From: SYOC01 sp964441775
Lineage (GTDB): Bacteria > Desulfobacterota > Binatia > Bin18
Assembly: GCA_964441775.1 (NCBI GenBank)
Contig: CAYTVL010000028.1
Coordinates: 14,138 to 78,137 of the forward strand
Length of the DNA stretch: 64,000 nt
Direction: 5' to 3'
This document shows positions 51,637-59,313 of the stretch, piece by piece. The translations under genes were made by a program, and so were the position numbers. Every line of letters starts with the position of its first letter. Position 1 is the first letter of the stretch. A model generated the notes under the pieces. That model made no database searches. It worked only from the letters and a program-made list of their open reading frames with translations, and was not told the DNA's origin.

Positions 51637-52608
51637 AACTCGTGGTCCAACCTGAGCCGGAGCCCCATCGACGGGAACGAGGCTTGACGGCCACAACGGT
51701 AAACGCGCACGGACGAGTGCAATGAGGCCGGCGACGATAACGGGAAGCAACTGCGCCAAGTGGGCGATGATTGAAAATCCGAGCGCTTCTTCTTTAGGGA
51801 CTGAGAAAAATGACAACGCTAAGATGACGGCGTATTGATAGGTGCCGACAAACCCCGGCGCCGCTGGCAACGCCGCGGCGAACACCGTAAAGACCGTCAC
51901 GAGCAAGGCGGCGGAAAACGGCAACGAGAACCCGCAGGCGTGTAACAGCACCCAGTAATAACCGACCAGCATAAACCATATCGTAAATGATAAAAGCAGC
52001 ACCCACAGCAACGCAGGGATGCTGCGGAGCGAGCGGAGCCCACTGACAAAGCGCTCAGCGAAACCGGCAAAGCGGGTTGGTAACCAGGTAAACCCCTGCT
52101 CTCCGCTACGTGCGAGCCATGCCCCGCTCACCAGGATTGCCACACACACAGCGAGAACCCCCATGTTGGTGCGCGCGACCCAGTGCGGCAATGGAAATTG
52201 AGAGAATGTAAAAATCGTCAACACGCCGACCGCGACTGCATCCCAAACCCGCTCCAAGACAGAGGTCGCCAAGGCGGCGCTGAGAGGCACTGGGGTCAGA
52301 TGCGCCAGGGCGTAGGCGCGTGCGATTTCTCCTACACGCAAGGGCAGAAGATCATTGGCCATAAACCCAATCAGCGAGGCGGACCAAAATGGACGGAGGG
52401 GTAACACTGCTATCGGATTGACCAAGCGTTGCCAGCGGAGCGCGCGCAGCACAAACAGAACCGCGAGGAAAGAAATCGCAGGAAAGAGCAGCAGCAGATT
52501 GGTGCGGCGCAAGGCTCCGCCGACCGCAGACCATTCGATGCCGTGCACGACAATCGCAACACAAATAACGCTGACGCCAATGCCGATCAGCACTTTGGGA
52601 TCTTTCAT
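51619..52608 (-). CDS. YbhN/AglD-type (UPF0104) membrane protein
   Basis: A 329-residue integral membrane protein with about eight hydrophobic helices, of the lysylphosphatidylglycerol synthase transmembrane or flippase-like family. RALRWQRLVNPI near residue 58, LLPLRVGEIARAYALA near 88 and PAAPGFVGTYQYA near 250 are family hallmarks. Members are linked to lipid or glycolipid flipping. The C-terminal tail (VDGAPAQVGPRVETERP) is hydrophilic. ATG 52617 is three codons earlier and equally possible. It lies 79 bp after the sulfatase-fold gene on the same strand. Confidence 0.8.
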   Translation of the reverse strand: MKDPKVLIGIGVSVICVAIVVHGIEWSAVGGALRRTNLLLLFPAISFLAVLFVLRALRWQRLVNPIAVLPLRPFWSASLIGFMANDLLPLRVGEIARAYALAHLTPVPLSAALATSVLERVWDAVAVGVLTIFTFSQFPLPHWVARTNMGVLAVCVAILVSGAWLARSGEQGFTWLPTRFAGFAERFVSGLRSLRSIPALLWVLLLSFTIWFMLVGYYWVLLHACGFSLPFSAALLVTVFTVFAAALPAAPGFVGTYQYAVILALSFFSVPKEEALGFSIIAHLAQLLPVIVAGLIALVRARLPLWPSSLVPVDGAPAQVGPRVETERP

Positions 52609-52687
52609 GCCCTTCACTGCTTCACCCCCGGAGCCTGCCGCGCCTGTTCACTCTTTAAGTAAGACGTAAAGGTCTTGCTGTTTGCCA

Positions 52688-53662
52688 TCACCGTATTTTC
52701 CCTTCAATAAATGGCACTTCGAAAACTTTCTCGTGATTGATCGGTCCATGCCCGAAGTAACCCTTTTCGCCGAATAGCTCACCATGGTCCGCCGTCACGG
52801 TGAGGTATGTATTGGGCGGGACCAGATCAAACAAGCGTGCAAAGACGCCATCGAGATACCGGACCGCTTCGACTTGACGCAGACGCAGACGATTGAGTTT
52901 CTCTTGATCGAAAAACTTGAGGGCAGGCTCTTTGTCGTCCACCAGTTTGCCGCCTACGACTAAGTCATCCATGTGTTTGAACACCCCATGCACGCCGTGA
53001 ATCTTCGGCCAGGTATTCTCTGGCTCATCCGGCAAGGCATAGGGATAGTGGGTTTCCCCAACATTCAGCAAATAGAAAGAAGGACGTTCGGCAGAGAAAG
53101 TCATTCGATCAAGCATGGCCGCCATGTCATTATGTTTCGGCATTAACTGAAAAGAATCAAAATCTTTATTCAGAATGGTGGCGGGATTCAGCACAGGCAA
53201 CGAGACCATCGCATGCGTCGCGTATCCTAGCTTGTGTTTCAGCACGGTGGGTAAGAACAACTGAGGCGCCAGATTTTTGAACTCGAAATTGTCCATGCCC
53301 AGTCGTTCATTATACTTCAGAAAATCGCCCTTATAGTATTCCGACGCATACACATGTGGTGGACTTGAATGCGGCAGTAACCCCATCAGCAGATTGTAAT
53401 GCGATGGCGCCGTCCATGACGCATAACTCCAACGGCGTTCGACTGCACCAAGACTCGTCAATGTTTTGGGAGCCGCTTCCATGAACGTATCGAAGCGACA
53501 ACTATCCAACACCACCACAATGTAATTGTTGAGGAGACGCGCGGGAAGCTGCACTGTTGCTTGGGGTTCAACTCTTGGTTGAGAGGTCGATATGACGCTG
53601 ATAGTCGTCTGGGAAGTGGGCTCGACCTTCGGCTCACGCCCCAAAATTCGCCGCAGAATACT
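52688..53662 (-). CDS. Sulfatase-fold (alkaline phosphatase superfamily) hydrolase or transferase
   Basis: A protein of about 324 residues. NYIVVVLDSCRFDTF near residue 33 is the first metal-binding strand. At the nucleophile position it has WTAPSHYNLLMG with Thr, not the Cys-x-Pro-Ser-Arg of formylglycine sulfatases, which is closer to phosphoglycerol-transferase-type enzymes. LTVTADHGELFGEKG and FGHGP supply C-terminal metal ligands. No signal peptide or membrane span is clear, so it is probably cytosolic. GTG 53662 was chosen because an earlier frame start would lie inside the tRNA gene. The substrate is unknown. Confidence 0.72.
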   Translation of the reverse strand, partial: SILRRILGREPKVEPTSQTTISVISTSQPRVEPQATVQLPARLLNNYIVVVLDSCRFDTFMEAAPKTLTSLGAVERRWSYASWTAPSHYNLLMGLLPHSSPPHVYASEYYKGDFLKYNERLGMDNFEFKNLAPQLFLPTVLKHKLGYATHAMVSLPVLNPATILNKDFDSFQLMPKHNDMAAMLDRMTFSAERPSFYLLNVGETHYPYALPDEPENTWPKIHGVHGVFKHMDDLVVGGKLVDDKEPALKFFDQEKLNRLRLRQVEAVRYLDGVFARLFDLVPPNTYLTVTADHGELFGEKGYFGHGPINHEKVFEVPFIEGKIR

Positions 53663-53686
53663 CACTCGAGGTGCCTCGAAAAAAGA

Positions 53687-53760
53687 CGCGCCCGGGGCGA
53701 CTCGAACGCCCAACCGACGGGTTCGAAGCCCGGCGCTCTATCCTATTGAGCTACAGGCGC
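53687..53760 (-). tRNA. tRNA-Arg (anticodon TCG)
   Basis: A 74-nt cloverleaf on the minus strand: acceptor GCGCCTG paired with CGGGCGC, D-arm GCTC...GAGC, anticodon loop CTTCGAA (TCG, reads CGA and CGG codons), T-arm GGGCG-TTCGAGT-CGCCC, and discriminator G. CCA is not encoded. One weak pair occurs at the base of the anticodon stem. It lies only 24 bp upstream of the sulfatase-fold gene. Confidence 0.92.
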
Positions 53761-53916
53761 GTACGGAAAAACCAGGGCTTAGTCAACCTTCCAGCGCACC
53801 CCTCTCAAGGTAAGGTATGCGCCGTGAAAGATTTATCATACCCTACCATGTGTTCTGGGGGGTCGGCCAGTCCCACCTTGTTCGAGGAAAAGCTGAGGCT
53901 GGCGCCGAGCTGGTTT

Positions 53917-54843
53917 TTACTGCATCTCTCCAGCGTAGATTGCCATGACCGTGCGCAAGAACGAGAGCCCTTCTGCATTCTGCCGCTGGAAGGAATTGCG
54001 GCCAATGATGGAGCCGAAGCCGCCGCCGTCACGAATAGCACGCACTTCGTTAAAAAAAGCTTCATCGTTTTCGCTCTTGGGTCCGCCGGAAAAGATCACA
54101 ATCCGTTTCCCGTTAAACGCGCTTTGCACCACGTGGCGCACCCGGTCCGCCAGGGTTTCAATGGGGATGTGATGCTTTTGGTAAATTTTTTGGGCTTCTT
54201 TTAATTCAATGTGAGTACTGGGAAGTTTTACTTTGATGATGTGAGCGCCGAGCTGAGCGGCGATTTGCGCGGCATAGGTGACGACGTCGATGGCGGTCTC
54301 ACCATCTTTGCTGAGGTCCGATCCGCGCGGGTAGGACCAGAGCACCATTGCCAAACCTTTTGACTTAGCTTCTTTGGCGATTTCGCGCGCTTGCTCATAC
54401 ATGGCCTGAGCCTGCGAGGAACCAGGATAGATGGTGAATCCCACAGCAGCGCAGCCAAGACGCAACGCGTCGTCTACCGTGCTCGTGACTGCCGAGAGGG
54501 GATCTTTCTCATCGTGCAGCACGTCATGATTATTAAGCTTAAGGATGAGCGGAATCTCTCCGAGAAATTGGCAAACGCCAGATTCGATGAATCCCAGCGG
54601 CGCCGCGTAGGCATTGCACCCCGCGTCGATCGCCAACTGGAAATGATAGTCAGGGTCGTAGCCTGCCGGGTTCGGGGCGAAGCTCCGAGCTGGACCATGC
54701 TCAAAGCCTTGGTCAACTGGAAGAATGACCATCTTGCCTTTGCCGCCCAAGCGGCCTTGGTTCAGCAGCCTTGCCAAGTTTGCCCTTGTGCCAGGGTTAT
54801 CGCTTTCATACCAGCTCAAGATCTCACGAACGCGTTCAGTCAT
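53917..54843 (-). CDS. fbaB: Fructose-bisphosphate aldolase class I (DhnA type)
   Basis: A 308-residue Schiff-base aldolase of the archaeal/DhnA type. KMVILPVDQGFEHGP near residue 37 starts the barrel, GCNAYAAPLGFIESG is near 75, and the Schiff-base lysine is expected in HIIKVKLPS near 198. FSGGPKSENDEAF near 252 and GGGFGSIIGRNSFQR near 270 bind phosphate. GGGAGGG precedes ATG 54843; the longer frame is rejected. It cleaves fructose-1,6-bisphosphate and, with Pgk in the window, fits glycolysis or gluconeogenesis. Confidence 0.92.
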   Translation of the reverse strand: MTERVREILSWYESDNPGTRANLARLLNQGRLGGKGKMVILPVDQGFEHGPARSFAPNPAGYDPDYHFQLAIDAGCNAYAAPLGFIESGVCQFLGEIPLILKLNNHDVLHDEKDPLSAVTSTVDDALRLGCAAVGFTIYPGSSQAQAMYEQAREIAKEAKSKGLAMVLWSYPRGSDLSKDGETAIDVVTYAAQIAAQLGAHIIKVKLPSTHIELKEAQKIYQKHHIPIETLADRVRHVVQSAFNGKRIVIFSGGPKSENDEAFFNEVRAIRDGGGFGSIIGRNSFQRQNAEGLSFLRTVMAIYAGEMQ

Positions 54844-54967
54844 GGCGCCCTCCCGGTGCAATCCTGTACAAAGTTTTGTTATGAGCATAGATAATTCAAA
54901 GCGGGCGAGCAAGCGAGAGTCGATAACGTAGGGTAGTGGCGCAGCTCGAAAAAGCAATGGTGCCTTT

Positions 54968-55059
54968 TGTCATTCTGAGCCAGAGCGAAGCGGCGGAGAA
55001 GGATCGTGCTGAGCAGTGTCGTCTCATGAGATTCTTCGGTCTGCGGCCTCAGAATGACA
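54968..55059. repeat. Inverted repeat with perfect 12-bp ends
   Basis: TGTCATTCTGAG at the left and CTCAGAATGACA at the right are exact complements, 92 bp overall. The centre carries GCGAAGCGGCGGAGAAGGATC, a common dispersed-repeat core. It lies between slt and the aldolase gene. No coding capacity and no duplicated target were seen. Confidence 0.65.
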
Positions 55060-55072
55060 GGCCTGTCGCCTT

Positions 55073-57325
55073 TCACATTCCTGCCGCCTCGCCGTACAGT
55101 CGCCGATACGTGCGATAATTCCGCAGTACGAGCTTCACGTAATTTCTTGTCTCGCGAAAACTGATGTTTTCAACAAATTCATCAGGTTCTAGATTTGTGT
55201 AGCGCGTACGCCATTTATCGACGGCGTTTTCGCCCGCGTTGTATGCGGCGATTGCCAGCGGCGCGTTGCCGTTGTACAGATCAAGCAGTTGGCGCAGATA
55301 GGCTGTCCCTGCGCTGATGTTAAATTCCGGCTCCAGCAGCGAGCTGAGTAAGACCGTTGTCGCTTTGGTCACGCGCGCCGCCGTTTTGGGAAGCAGTTGC
55401 ATCAAGCCATAGGCGTGCGCTGGCGATACGGCTTCAGGATTAAAGAGGCTTTCTTGGCGAATCAGTGCGAGCACCAGATACGGATCAAGCTGTTTCGTCT
55501 GGGCCTGCAAACGAATCGTCTGCCAGTAGGCTTGTGGATATAAGTAGCGTAGCCAGCTTCCTCCGGTCTCTTGCACAAGAGCCTGGGCAAAACGGAGCGC
55601 GGCGGCGTACCCTTCCATACGGCTGTATTCTGTCAGCAAGAACAGTGAGTTCGCGTAATCGCGGGGCAGGCCATCTTTCACGGCGTCTAGTTCGCGCCGC
55701 GCCAAGAAGGGTAGCCCGAGGGCGACGAGCTCTTGACTGCGACGATAGTGAAGATCGAGACGAGGAGGAAGAGAGGGAGGAAAACTTGTACGTTCAACTC
55801 CGGGTTTGAGTGGCGCTGGAGCGAGAGCGAGTCGCTTTTCCACCAGCATGGCGTAGTAGCCGTCCGGATAGCGGCGCAGCAGAGCTTGATATTGTTGAAC
55901 GGCTTTAGCAGTCTCGCCGAGCCGCTCGTGCGCACGTGCTTGCCAGTAGGCTGCGCTTTCGCCTTCCGCGGCCCCGGCGGCGGATTGCGCCAAGGAAGCG
56001 AAGACCTGCCCCGCTCGTTGAAAATCGCCCCGTTGATAAGCCATCCAGCCTTGCCGCCAGCGGGCCTCCCGGGCAAGTTGTGAGCCGGTAAAGAGCGTTG
56101 CAAGACGATCATACGCGGCCGTGGCGCGGGGCTCGTCTTTACGTTCCTGCCAGATGCGCCCGCTTGCGTACCAGGCTTCAGCCGCTTTTTCATGATGAGG
56201 ATACTGCTGCGTGAGACGAGCGAAGAGCGTGAGGGCCTCGTCATCGCGATCTTTGTTCCACAGTAGTGTGGCCCAATCAAACAGCGCCACTGGGGCGAGG
56301 GCGCTGCCAGGGTAGTGTTCGACCACCTCTTGCCAAGTCGTTGCCGCTTCAGTGACGCGCCCCTGTCTTTTGTAGACGCCGGCAAGAAGCATCAGCACTT
56401 CGGAGCGGAGGGTGCTCGTGGGAAATCTCGTGTTGAACTGATGTGCGAGGTCGTCTAGGTTGACGTCTTCGCCTTCTTTCTGGAGCAAGCGAATTTCTTC
56501 CAGATAGTCCTGCTCGTCCTGAAGGCCAAATTGAGTAGGATCAGTTAAGCGGAGTTGGTCCACTCGGGCTTTCGCCGTTTTGCCTGTTGTTGACTGTGGT
56601 GTGATGCGCCGAAGTTCTTGATAAAGGTCGTACGCATCGCGGGTGTCGCCCAGTCCCTCACGTGCTTGCGCGAGCACGAGCATTGCCGCTTGTCGCACGA
56701 AAACGGTTGCGGACTTGGCGGTGCGCAATTGTTCAGCATAGAGAGTCGCCGTGGCCCAATCTTGTTCGACTAAAGCGAACTGAGCGAGCGCTAAACGGGC
56801 GTGGTCAGCCCAAATACTCTCCCCCTGTTCGGCGAGTAATCGTTGAAAAAAGAGACGGGCTTCCGCTGGTTGTCCTTCTTCTTGGTTCAGGGCGCCAAGG
56901 TAATAGAGGCTGTAGTCGGCGAGGATCGGATAGGTGTCGAGCGCGCGTTGTAACAAAGCCTGCGCCTCTGCGTACTTCTTGGCGAGATAGGCGCGATATC
57001 CTTGGCGAAACAGTTCTCGTGGTTGGGCGAGTGTGTCCCCCGCCAACGGTGGCTGCGGCGGCGCGATGGCTTCAGTTGGCGCTTCTGCTGAAGGAATAAC
57101 CTGAGAGGTAGACTCAGTCGGCGCTGGGCTGAACGGCGGCGTTTGTGTAGCGAGCGAACTTTTCTCTACACAGGCTGAGAACAGTAGCGCAGCAATGAGG
57201 ACCACATAAGGCAGAAGCTGCGTTCTCAGCCGCTGATCTACAACTATACGGTATTGACGAGTATGTGAAATATCCCAGAGCCTGGTCGCTCGCAACGGAA
57301 CCCCCTTTGCGTCGAATGAAAGCAC
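55073..57325 (-). CDS. slt: Soluble lytic murein transglycosylase (Slt-like) with TPR region
   Basis: A 750-residue protein. A long N-terminus precedes a lipoprotein-like hydrophobic segment (LLPYVVLIAALLFSACVEKS), so the mature form is probably outer-membrane or periplasmic. Residues of about 100-560 form TPR-like repeats (AYLAKKYAEAQALLQRALDT). The C-terminal SLT domain carries LIRQESLFNPEAVSPAHAYG, with the catalytic Glu and the GLMQLLP motif, and ends with YNAGENAVDKW. It cleaves peptidoglycan glycan chains. The start is uncertain: no in-frame ATG or GTG lies between 57325 and the signal. Confidence 0.88.
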   Translation of the reverse strand: MLSFDAKGVPLRATRLWDISHTRQYRIVVDQRLRTQLLPYVVLIAALLFSACVEKSSLATQTPPFSPAPTESTSQVIPSAEAPTEAIAPPQPPLAGDTLAQPRELFRQGYRAYLAKKYAEAQALLQRALDTYPILADYSLYYLGALNQEEGQPAEARLFFQRLLAEQGESIWADHARLALAQFALVEQDWATATLYAEQLRTAKSATVFVRQAAMLVLAQAREGLGDTRDAYDLYQELRRITPQSTTGKTAKARVDQLRLTDPTQFGLQDEQDYLEEIRLLQKEGEDVNLDDLAHQFNTRFPTSTLRSEVLMLLAGVYKRQGRVTEAATTWQEVVEHYPGSALAPVALFDWATLLWNKDRDDEALTLFARLTQQYPHHEKAAEAWYASGRIWQERKDEPRATAAYDRLATLFTGSQLAREARWRQGWMAYQRGDFQRAGQVFASLAQSAAGAAEGESAAYWQARAHERLGETAKAVQQYQALLRRYPDGYYAMLVEKRLALAPAPLKPGVERTSFPPSLPPRLDLHYRRSQELVALGLPFLARRELDAVKDGLPRDYANSLFLLTEYSRMEGYAAALRFAQALVQETGGSWLRYLYPQAYWQTIRLQAQTKQLDPYLVLALIRQESLFNPEAVSPAHAYGLMQLLPKTAARVTKATTVLLSSLLEPEFNISAGTAYLRQLLDLYNGNAPLAIAAYNAGENAVDKWRTRYTNLEPDEFVENISFRETRNYVKLVLRNYRTYRRLYGEAAGM

Positions 57326-57467
57326 GCGTCTTTTTTATCGCGCCTGCGCTGATCACGCAAATCGGAATCGTAGGGTTGCCCCTCTTCCAGTGATCTGCTA
57401 CGGGAGAAACGCCGCCACTACGGCGTGCAGGCAGCGTTCTTGCGTATGTATAAGGAGGAATAGAACA

Positions 57468-58256
57468 ATGGGACGACTCGAAGGAAAAGTCGCATTCATT
57501 ACCGGTGCGGGCTCCGGCATCGCCCGGGCGGCGTCGCAGATTTTTACGCGCGAAGGCGCAAAAGTGGTGGTCGCGGAATTGAAGCCTGAACTCGGACAGG
57601 CTGCCGAGAAATTGGTGCGCGATGCCGGTGGAGACGCCACCTTCATCGCTACGGATGTGACGAAGGAGGACAGCGTCAAAAATGCGATCCAAAAGACAGT
57701 AGAACGGTATGGGAAGCTCGACGTGTTGTATAACTGCGCCGGTGGTTCAATCGTGGAAGACACGCGTGTGACTGATGTTGACATGTCTACTGTGTGGAGT
57801 CATACGCAATCACTCGATCTACTCGGCACCTTTCTGTGCTGTCGGCACGGCATTCCGGAGCTGATCAAAGGCGGCGGCGGCGTGGTGATCAATATGTCGT
57901 CAGTAGTGGCGCTGCGCGGCGCGTTTCCTATTCATGTCTATACGGCGGCCAAAGGCGGCATCATCGCGTTGACCAAATCGCTAGCCGGTACCTACGCGCT
58001 GGATAACATTCGCGTGAATGCGATCTGTCCAGGTGTGATTCTTACCGACCGTGTCCGACAACGGTTTGGCGAAAATCGGGAACAACCAGGAACCATTCCG
58101 CAGACCCGAGCGATCAAAATTGACTGGAAGCAATATCCGTTTGCGACTGGCCAGCCAGAAGATATTGCTAATGTCGCCTTGTTTCTGGCGTCGGATGAGG
58201 CGCGTATGCTCACTGGCGTTATCGTGCCGGCGGATGGCGGCTTGTCGGCGTACTGA
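57468..58256 (+). CDS. Short-chain dehydrogenase/reductase
   Basis: A 262-residue SDR. The NAD(P)-binding motif is TGAGSGIARAA near residue 14, NCAGG is near 88, and the catalytic Ser in NMSSVVALRG near 140 is followed by YTAAKGG (Tyr and Lys) near 158. The C-terminal PADGGLSAY is typical. AAGGAGG precedes the ATG. The cofactor-selecting residue after beta-2 (VVAELKPE) is Glu, suggesting NAD. The substrate is unknown. It is divergent from slt and followed by two lipoprotein genes. Confidence 0.88.
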   Translation: MGRLEGKVAFITGAGSGIARAASQIFTREGAKVVVAELKPELGQAAEKLVRDAGGDATFIATDVTKEDSVKNAIQKTVERYGKLDVLYNCAGGSIVEDTRVTDVDMSTVWSHTQSLDLLGTFLCCRHGIPELIKGGGGVVINMSSVVALRGAFPIHVYTAAKGGIIALTKSLAGTYALDNIRVNAICPGVILTDRVRQRFGENREQPGTIPQTRAIKIDWKQYPFATGQPEDIANVALFLASDEARMLTGVIVPADGGLSAY

Positions 58257-58275
58257 GGGATTGCCTTTCAGCGCT

Positions 58276-58692
58276 ATGGTGCATTGCTTCTTTTGGGCCT
58301 TCTGTTGCGCGGTTCTTGTGACGAGCTGTGCAAATATGCAATCTTCCGTGCAATCCTTGATCAGCGGAGAAGAAGTAGCAGATGAAACCTATGGGGGACG
58401 ACAGCATTTCCCTGTGTCGCCACAGAAGGCTGTTGATGCGTTGTCCGTGGTGGCTCCTCAACAGGGATGGGAAGTCGTGAGCACGGAGGATGAATACGAT
58501 AGCCACGGCCAACATGGGAAATTTTTTCGTATGGAGAGTAAAGACACTGACGGCAAGAAAAGCATGAACGGCGTCTTTTACGAAGAACCGAAAGGATCGT
58601 ACGTTCGCATTAGTGAAAACAATGGTCTACCCGAAGCGCTGGTTGACGCTCTTGTTGCAGAATTGAAAGCTAACAAGGGATATGTCAAGTAG
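58276..58692 (+). CDS. Small lipoprotein, first of a tandem pair
   Basis: A 138-residue protein with a lipoprotein signal, FFWAFCCAVLVTSCANMQ (lipobox around VTSC). The mature part reads HFPVSPQKAVDALSVVAPQQ then MNGVFYEEPKGSYVRISENN. It matches the next gene product in domain order, so the two arose by duplication. ATG 58276 was chosen because it opens the signal peptide; the longer frame lies inside the SDR gene. The ribosome site is weak. Envelope location; unknown function. Confidence 0.7.
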   Translation: MVHCFFWAFCCAVLVTSCANMQSSVQSLISGEEVADETYGGRQHFPVSPQKAVDALSVVAPQQGWEVVSTEDEYDSHGQHGKFFRMESKDTDGKKSMNGVFYEEPKGSYVRISENNGLPEALVDALVAELKANKGYVK

Positions 58693-58738
58693 CGAACGAG
58701 AGCTTGGCAAGAGAGAAGATTTCTTTTACGAGAGCGGC

Positions 58739-59176
58739 ATGGGAAATATAAGAGGGAACATTGTTGTTGTCTTAGTCACCATCTTTTGCATCGGCGGCGT
58801 CGGGTGTAGTACGGTTAAGTCTGTCGTGCCGGGGCTGCAAGATGAACAGTCGTCTGGACCTAAAGTAGGGGAGAAGCTGCACTTCAAGGTTACTCCGGAG
58901 GAGGCGCTGGCTATCTTGAGGGAAGTGGCCCCGGCGCACGAATGGGCAGTGGATGTGACCGGCGATCAGTACGATCTCCAAGGGTTCCGAGGGAAATACT
59001 TCCGTCTCCTTACCCAGCGTTTCCTCGGCGGCGTCTTTGAAATGAACGGCGTCTTTTTTATTGAACCCGAAGGCACGTATGTCGTGGTCGGGTCAAAGGA
59101 GACCGGCTTTCCTCAAGAATTGGTGGAGCCGTTTACTGCCGCCGTCGCGGCAAAAACGGAAGCCGCGAAAGACTGA
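58739..59176 (+). CDS. Small lipoprotein, second of a tandem pair
   Basis: A 145-residue protein starting MGNIRGNIVVVLVTIFCIGG with lipobox VGCS. The mature domain KLHFKVTPEEALAILREVAP then MNGVFFIEPEGTYVVVGSKE lines up with its upstream paralog. An in-frame ATG at 58682 would overlap the previous gene by 11 bp but places charged residues before the signal, so 58739 is preferred. GAGAG lies just ahead. The family is not recognised; outer-membrane attachment is probable. Confidence 0.7.
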   Translation: MGNIRGNIVVVLVTIFCIGGVGCSTVKSVVPGLQDEQSSGPKVGEKLHFKVTPEEALAILREVAPAHEWAVDVTGDQYDLQGFRGKYFRLLTQRFLGGVFEMNGVFFIEPEGTYVVVGSKETGFPQELVEPFTAAVAAKTEAAKD

Positions 59177-59252
59177 GAGCCTAGCGCTTTATCTGGTAAT
59201 TTTTGACAAAAAGATTTGGGGTGAGGCCTGGTAACTGGCCGGCTTCTTCAGT

Positions 59253-59299
59253 TGGGGCATAAAGAACATGAAACCGGAGGTTTTTGCTTCAATGCCCCA
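59253..59299 (+). terminator. Compound hairpin at convergent gene ends
   Basis: TGGGGCAT and ATGCCCCA pair around an inner AAACC-gga-GGTTT hairpin. It lies between the lipoprotein gene and the malate synthase stop; the inner hairpin is followed by TT only. Confidence 0.4.
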
Positions 59300-59313
59300 C
59301 TCGTCCACAATGG

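Noticed and set aside
57990..58275. N-terminal extension of the first small lipoprotein
   Set aside because: It lies inside the SDR gene in another frame; the signal peptide starts at 58276.
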